Positions 59,630 to 64,000 of a stretch of 64,000 nt of DNA are shown here, piece after piece. Location: the NCBI GenBank assembly GCA_022559845.1, contig CM040125.1:202408102-202472101 (forward strand), written 5' to 3'. A model generated the notes under the pieces. It searched no databases. It was not told the DNA's origin and saw only the letters and a program-made list of their open reading frames with translations. Numbering within the stretch: the stretch's first letter is position 1; each line of letters starts with the position of its first letter. The translations under genes and the position numbers were made by a program. The DNA is from Amorphophallus konjac. Its lineage: Eukaryota > Streptophyta > Magnoliopsida > Alismatales > Araceae.

Positions 59630-61345
59630 TGTTGTGCCCCTATGGTCATTTGAGTCATCTTGCGGTCACTTGGGTCATTCGACATCATCATGTGGTCATT
59701 TGAGTTATTTGACATTCTTGGTTTTGATAATGGCTAAACACTATTAGTCATTGTTATTTTTCACTCTTATATGACTGACATACGTGATGTTTTGTTCATG
59801 ACAGATATGCAAATGAATGGATAAGGAATAGAGTGCAGTTGGCAAAAGTGAAAGCTCAATGACAGTTAAGGTCGATGCACAAAGAAGCATAACCAAGAGA
59901 ACCCAAAGTCAAAGACTCAGTTGACATCTTCTAGACTGTCAAGGGTGATGCTACAGACATGAATGGGGTGCTAAAGAACTTAAGCAACGGAGCTAAAGCA
60001 GTTAACGGACTGACCCTGGAAAACCCGGGGTCTGCCCAGCTGGCGGTCGACCGCCAGCATAGGGGCGGTCGACCGCCCCTGCCAGCAACCTCCAGGCTGC
60101 AGCTCTCTCAGTGGCGGTCGACCGCCAGCCCAGTAGCGGTTGACCGAAAATTCCAGGGATCATTCGTCTGCAGTTTTCTCAGTAGCGGTCAACCACCAAA
60201 AGCCATAGGTCGACCGCCAGCCCCGAGCCTTCATTGTTGACTTTATTTTCACTTCGAGAAGGGCCATTCTCCATAGATTCTTTAATCCTAAAGTCACCCA
60301 ATCACTCACAAAATGTGGATCTGGTCTGGGGGGCTTCTATTGACCATCCAAAGTCTATAAAACACATACAAGAGGGTTAGAAACCCTAATGCTTCATTTG
60401 GATCAAAGGAGATCAAGGGAGGCTTGTGGAGGCTGTTCAAGGGAGATGGTACTGTAGCCGTGAATAGTACTTCGTGAAGAGATCTTCATCCATTCCAAGG
60501 GATTCAAGCCTAGATCTGAAGCTATCTCAACCTGCAAGGAAGCAAGAAGCAATCAAGGCTCTCAAGGGTGATCTAAACTACATCAAACTCTTCATCAACT
60601 CAAGGAGATCAAAGGGAAGATCAAAGCTACATCCATAGTCTTCTTCATCAACTCAAGGAAGATCATCTCTCAAGGAAGAAGACACCATCGAAGCATCAGA
60701 TTCAAGCTCCTACAACTCAGACAAGATCTTTTTACTTTGAGCATATTCTATATCTTGTTTGAGTGATTTCTATTTGTTCTCTTTCCATTTCTTTCAAACA
60801 ATCGAAACTGAAGATCGTCCCTACCGATGGTTAGTAGGAAGGCAATCGGAAGTTCTCCGATCTACGGTGATTGACATCCCTACCGGTGGTTAGTAGGAAG
60901 GCAATCGGAAGTTTTTCGATCTGCGGTGATTGACGTCCCTACCGGTGGTTAGTAGGAAGGCAATCGGAGATTCTTCCGATTTGCGGTTCAGTGTGTGGCA
61001 CTAGTGGAGCCTCACCGGATTTGGTGAGGGGTTGACGTAGGACTGGGGATTCAGTCCGAACCACCTTAAAATCCTTTGTGTTGTGGTTTGTTTATGTGAT
61101 TGCTTTGTTCTAGATGCATGCTTAGGTTCAAATCGATATATTAGTTACTCATCTTACCAAACGAATCATAGTGTTCTTCGATAAGCTAGTTATATTCCGC
61201 TGTGCATTGTGCCTAGGTGATTCATTCACTTTATAGGAGTGGTTCATACTTCTGATAGCTAAGAGTTTTTAAATAGGCCAAAGCTTTTGATAGGATCTAT
61301 TCAACCCCCCCTTCTAGATCCATTTGCACCTCGCGGGACCCAATA
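59630..61345 (+). repeat. 3' LTR of SIRE-B (1716 bp)
   Basis: The partner of 53893-55610. It ends CCCAATA where the 5' copy has CCTAACA, so the terminal CA is mutated. TATA is at 60356-60362. Confidence 0.95.
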
Positions 61346-62309
61346 GAAAAAGCCACGCCCGCGTCACACCCCTCACCCGGTTCCCCGGCGACAGTGAACA
61401 GTGCCATGCAGGCCTCCAGACGTTGGTTCGGAGGGAGAGTGAGGAGGGAGAGGGGAGGGCTCCGTTCGTGAGAGGGAAGGGATAGTCGCGCGAGTTTCTC
61501 TCTTAAAAAAAAATAGGGTGAGACCTATTTTTATTTTGAGAGAAGTTATAACGGGATAGGATTCCATCCTAAAAATTTGGGAATGTCTTACCAAACGTGT
61601 TTAAGTGAGTTATCTGTTTTAATTTTTATTTTGAGAGAAAAAAGAGGTAAAAAATTATAACCAAACACCATATTAAAACTAACTTTTATCAACTCCCCCC
61701 GTTATGAAAATGACCTTGGCGAAGGTACCTCCTCATCTCGGAGGGATCGACGAACTCAGATAAGACCTTCTATCTACTGACGCAAAATGTCAACAAGTCA
61801 ATTCAGTCTAACTTAATCCTTACTGTTAAATGTTAAAAATTTTATTTTTACTCTTGTCCTTATTCCATATCTATATTTTTATCTTATCCAAAAACATGTT
61901 TCGATGTAGAGAAGCTAAATTGTGGGATCACTAGGAGATCAAAATCTTTACATATCTAAGAGATCAAAACAAATCAAATCACAATTCTTCTGTCGCATGC
62001 ATGAACAACATAAAACTCCAATATCAGTATATAACTACTTTTATCTTTCAAATATTTTAACGTGTGTATCCATACGGCATGCTGGTATTGCACATAATGG
62101 ACGAGGCAACCACCGATCAAAGGGAGAATGCCTGGCGGGCCAATTAACCCTCAGGGGATAAGGGAGCCAAATGGGCAAGATCCCCATTCCGAGCTAGGCC
62201 CACTCAAAATCCCAGTCTTGGACCAAGCTCTTAGGCATGCTGGCCAGTCCTCGGCCAATATCCTTTGGCCAATCCAATAAGCAAGTCAGGTTGACAGAGA
62301 AAGGCTTGC
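61346..62309. other. Right flank, no gene recognised
   Basis: A GC-rich start (61346-61500) is followed by AT-rich DNA. A direct repeat TTTTTATTTTGAGAGAA occurs twice about 95 bp apart (near 61530 and 61625), in a context resembling the edge of a small DNA transposon, but I could not define its ends. Confidence 0.3.
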
Positions 62310-62636
62310 CGCACACTTAGGTGTGCAGTGTTTTTAACATTTTTTTTAAAGAAAAATTCTTAGAGTATCTCCCAAAGTATCTTAACTTAGAGTGTGAGTT
62401 ACGTCACCACTATCTGATTATCTAAAAAAATCAAAAGTAAAACGAATTAATTTTTAAAAGAACTGGCTTAACATTATTCATTCAATCTGATTTTTCTTAT
62501 TTCTTTCTAAATAATTTAATGGTGACCTGACTTACCCCCTAATTTAAGATACGTTGAGAGCTACTCTAAAAAAATTTAAAAATAAAAATTTAAAGACATT
62601 ACACACCCTAGATATGTAACACACCTTGAGTGTGCG
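62310..62636. mobile_element. Fold-back (MITE-like) element
   Basis: The left half and the reverse complement of the right half align over most of their length: CGCACACTYARGTGTG at the ends, then a stretch with AGAGTA, GTATCTTAA and GTCACCA in matching order. This gives inverted arms of roughly 110-150 bp. It has no coding capacity. I found no convincing target duplication, so the superfamily is not assigned. Confidence 0.65.
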
Positions 62637-63167
62637 ACGAATCTTTCTTGGTCAAGTTTTGAAATCCTGTATGGGCTAGATGTTTAAGGCCGGTCATTGA
62701 CCCGGGTGGATTCAGTCCAAGTTATTAATAGGGGAGGGAGTGTTTTAGCTATATGTATTATAAAATAAAAGGAGACAGCTAAGATTGTACTATTATAAAA
62801 CACATTTATTTATTTTTACTTGCTTAAATAAAAAGATGAAGAAAATCTTTGTCCTTATTCGAATGTCAAGAATCATCCACTTAATTTGGTCAGAGAAAGC
62901 AATCCTTTTCACTATTTATATATATATGTTTGTATCACAACAACATCCAGTCAAGTCAAGTGGCATATGTTGCTTTGATCAAAGCGAAGACAGCTGAGTG
63001 ATTTTGTTCTTTTCTTGGGGGGGGGGGGGGGGGGATGCATAGCCCACCTTTAAACCTAGCAACCGAAAATGCCGCTACAACTGAGGATGAGAATGAATAT
63101 TTCAAGATCACCTTTACATCTTAGCTTGTTTCTGAATGGCATGGAGAAGGCTAGCTAATGGTACGGT

Positions 63168-63223
<56 letters not shown>

Positions 63224-63958
63224 ATTATCCATAATGACATGTCATGCTTGTTGAGAGTCAACTTCTTCTTAAAGATTCGATTCTTTACATAATAGGTAAA
63301 GGATACTTTAACTCAAATCCATTTCTCTCAAATTCACGTCAGTAAATGGGGAATTGATCCAGACTTATCCATGCATGGTTTTAACCGGGTTACGAGAGCC
63401 GATCAATCAAGTAAGAAAAAAGGTTAAGTCAGAGTTAAATGCAGGTTACCGACGTCCGGCCATCAAGATCTCACGGCATCGAGAAAATCACACCTAAGCT
63501 CTCTCCCTATCTTTCCCAACAAGTTATAATTGTCTCTTGTTTATATATTAAAAAATAATTTGTTACTACGGATACATATATATATAGAATAATCACCTCT
63601 TAATTAATTAATCATTAGCTCCTGTACGGAGCAAACTGTTCTCTCTTATTTTTACCGATTTGGATGTTGGCAACATAACTTGGTGTCCAAGTAAAGGTCA
63701 CAGGAGTGAGCACATGCGACACCGTGGGATCAACGTCACTCTAGGAGACCCGACGTAGACGGCTGGTTCGACCTGGTCGGCAGATTTCCAGCTTGGGTTC
63801 CAATATGTGATGTCGTGGTGAAGCCCACCACCCGCACCGCCTTATCTCATGCCGCCTCCACCGCCCAGTGGACGCCACGCAGCCTTTCTTCGCTCCAGTC
63901 TGGCCCCGCCCCCCCCCCCCCCCGCCGCCGCCGCCAATCACCTCCTCCTCCAGCTCCT
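62637..63958. other. AT-rich intergenic DNA with simple repeats
   Basis: A poly(G) run at about 63019-63034, (AT)n(GT)n at 63172-63222, and a poly(C)/CCG stretch at 63909-63935. No gene seen. The ORFs across the C/G runs come from the simple repeats. Confidence 0.6.
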
Positions 63959-64000
63959 CATGGATTTACAAGCATTTGATACCTTCGATTTTAAGCAGCC
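63959..64000 (+). CDS. Possible start of a host gene (14 codons, cut by window end)
   Basis: An ATG at 63959 follows a CT-rich, CTCC-repeated leader typical of plant 5' UTRs. The following codons (MDLQAFDTFDFKQ) stay open to the edge. This is too short to identify. Confidence 0.25.

Larger units (their letters stand above)
53893..61345 (+). mobile_element. SIRE-B: complete gag-only copia element, 7453 bp
   Basis: LTRs are 53893-55610 and 59630-61345, PBS 55613-55625, decayed gag 55687-57650, PPT just before 59630. The GAAAA duplication is at 53888-53892 and 61346-61350. No protease, integrase or RT is present between gag and PPT. The layout matches terminal-repeat retrotransposons with a gag domain and is parallel to SIRE-A, so it probably depended on proteins of an autonomous SIRE-like relative. 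Confidence 0.92.

Noticed and set aside
63741..63941. Minus-strand ORF beginning with poly-glycine
   Set aside because: The glycine run comes from the C/G simple repeat. There is no homology or promoter signal that I can support.

Overview
This window is plant nuclear DNA and consists almost entirely of transposable elements nested in one another. I found no complete host gene, no rRNA, no tRNA gene and no CRISPR. The evidence for a flowering plant is a Ty3/gypsy chromovirus of Tekay type with a C-terminal chromodomain, a Tat-lineage Ty3/gypsy element with a second RNase H, Ty1/copia SIRE-like gag genes, a plant L1 LINE with a C-terminal RNase H, and a plant mobile domain (PMD) gene. The species cannot be named from the sequence.

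Layout. 1-8786: a young Tekay element (Tekay-1, minus strand); its left LTR is cut by the window edge. 8787-36661: a large Tat-lineage element (minus strand; gag at 33.6 kb, pol reaching 15.66 kb). It also carries, on the opposite strand, a PMD gene with its own TATA box, intron and poly(A) signal (9190-13878). Inside Tat sit a 3.2-kb solo LTR (9883-13109, splitting the PMD gene) and a decayed Tekay element (Tekay-2, 16055-26141, splitting the integrase). 36662-52672: the right part of a gag-only SIRE-like copia element (SIRE-A), into whose gag the Tat element appears to have inserted. Its 3' region holds a 6-kb LINE (41399-47377) and its 3' LTR holds a solo LTR (48698-50776). 53893-61345: a complete gag-only SIRE-like element (SIRE-B) with two LTRs, PBS, PPT and target-site duplication. 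61346-64000: intergenic DNA with a fold-back element, microsatellites and possibly the start of a host gene at the right edge.

The most interesting signal is not a gene. At least six LTRs from different families, Ty3 and Ty1 alike, carry clusters of short inverted repeats upstream of the TATA box; the motif differs by family but several families share a half-site. A further LTR has about 45 direct copies of a 9-bp motif in the same place. In Tat the LTR motif recurs at the promoter of the antisense PMD gene. The transcribed parts of the LTRs carry separate stem-loops with compensatory changes: one stem-loop shared by Tekay-1, Tekay-2 and Tat, and a five-fold tandem three-hairpin leader in one copia LTR. 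Together these suggest a common regulatory architecture (protein-binding sites in U3, structured RNA in R/U5) in this genome's retrotransposons, perhaps coupled in Tat to an element-encoded PMD protein. That coupling is inference.
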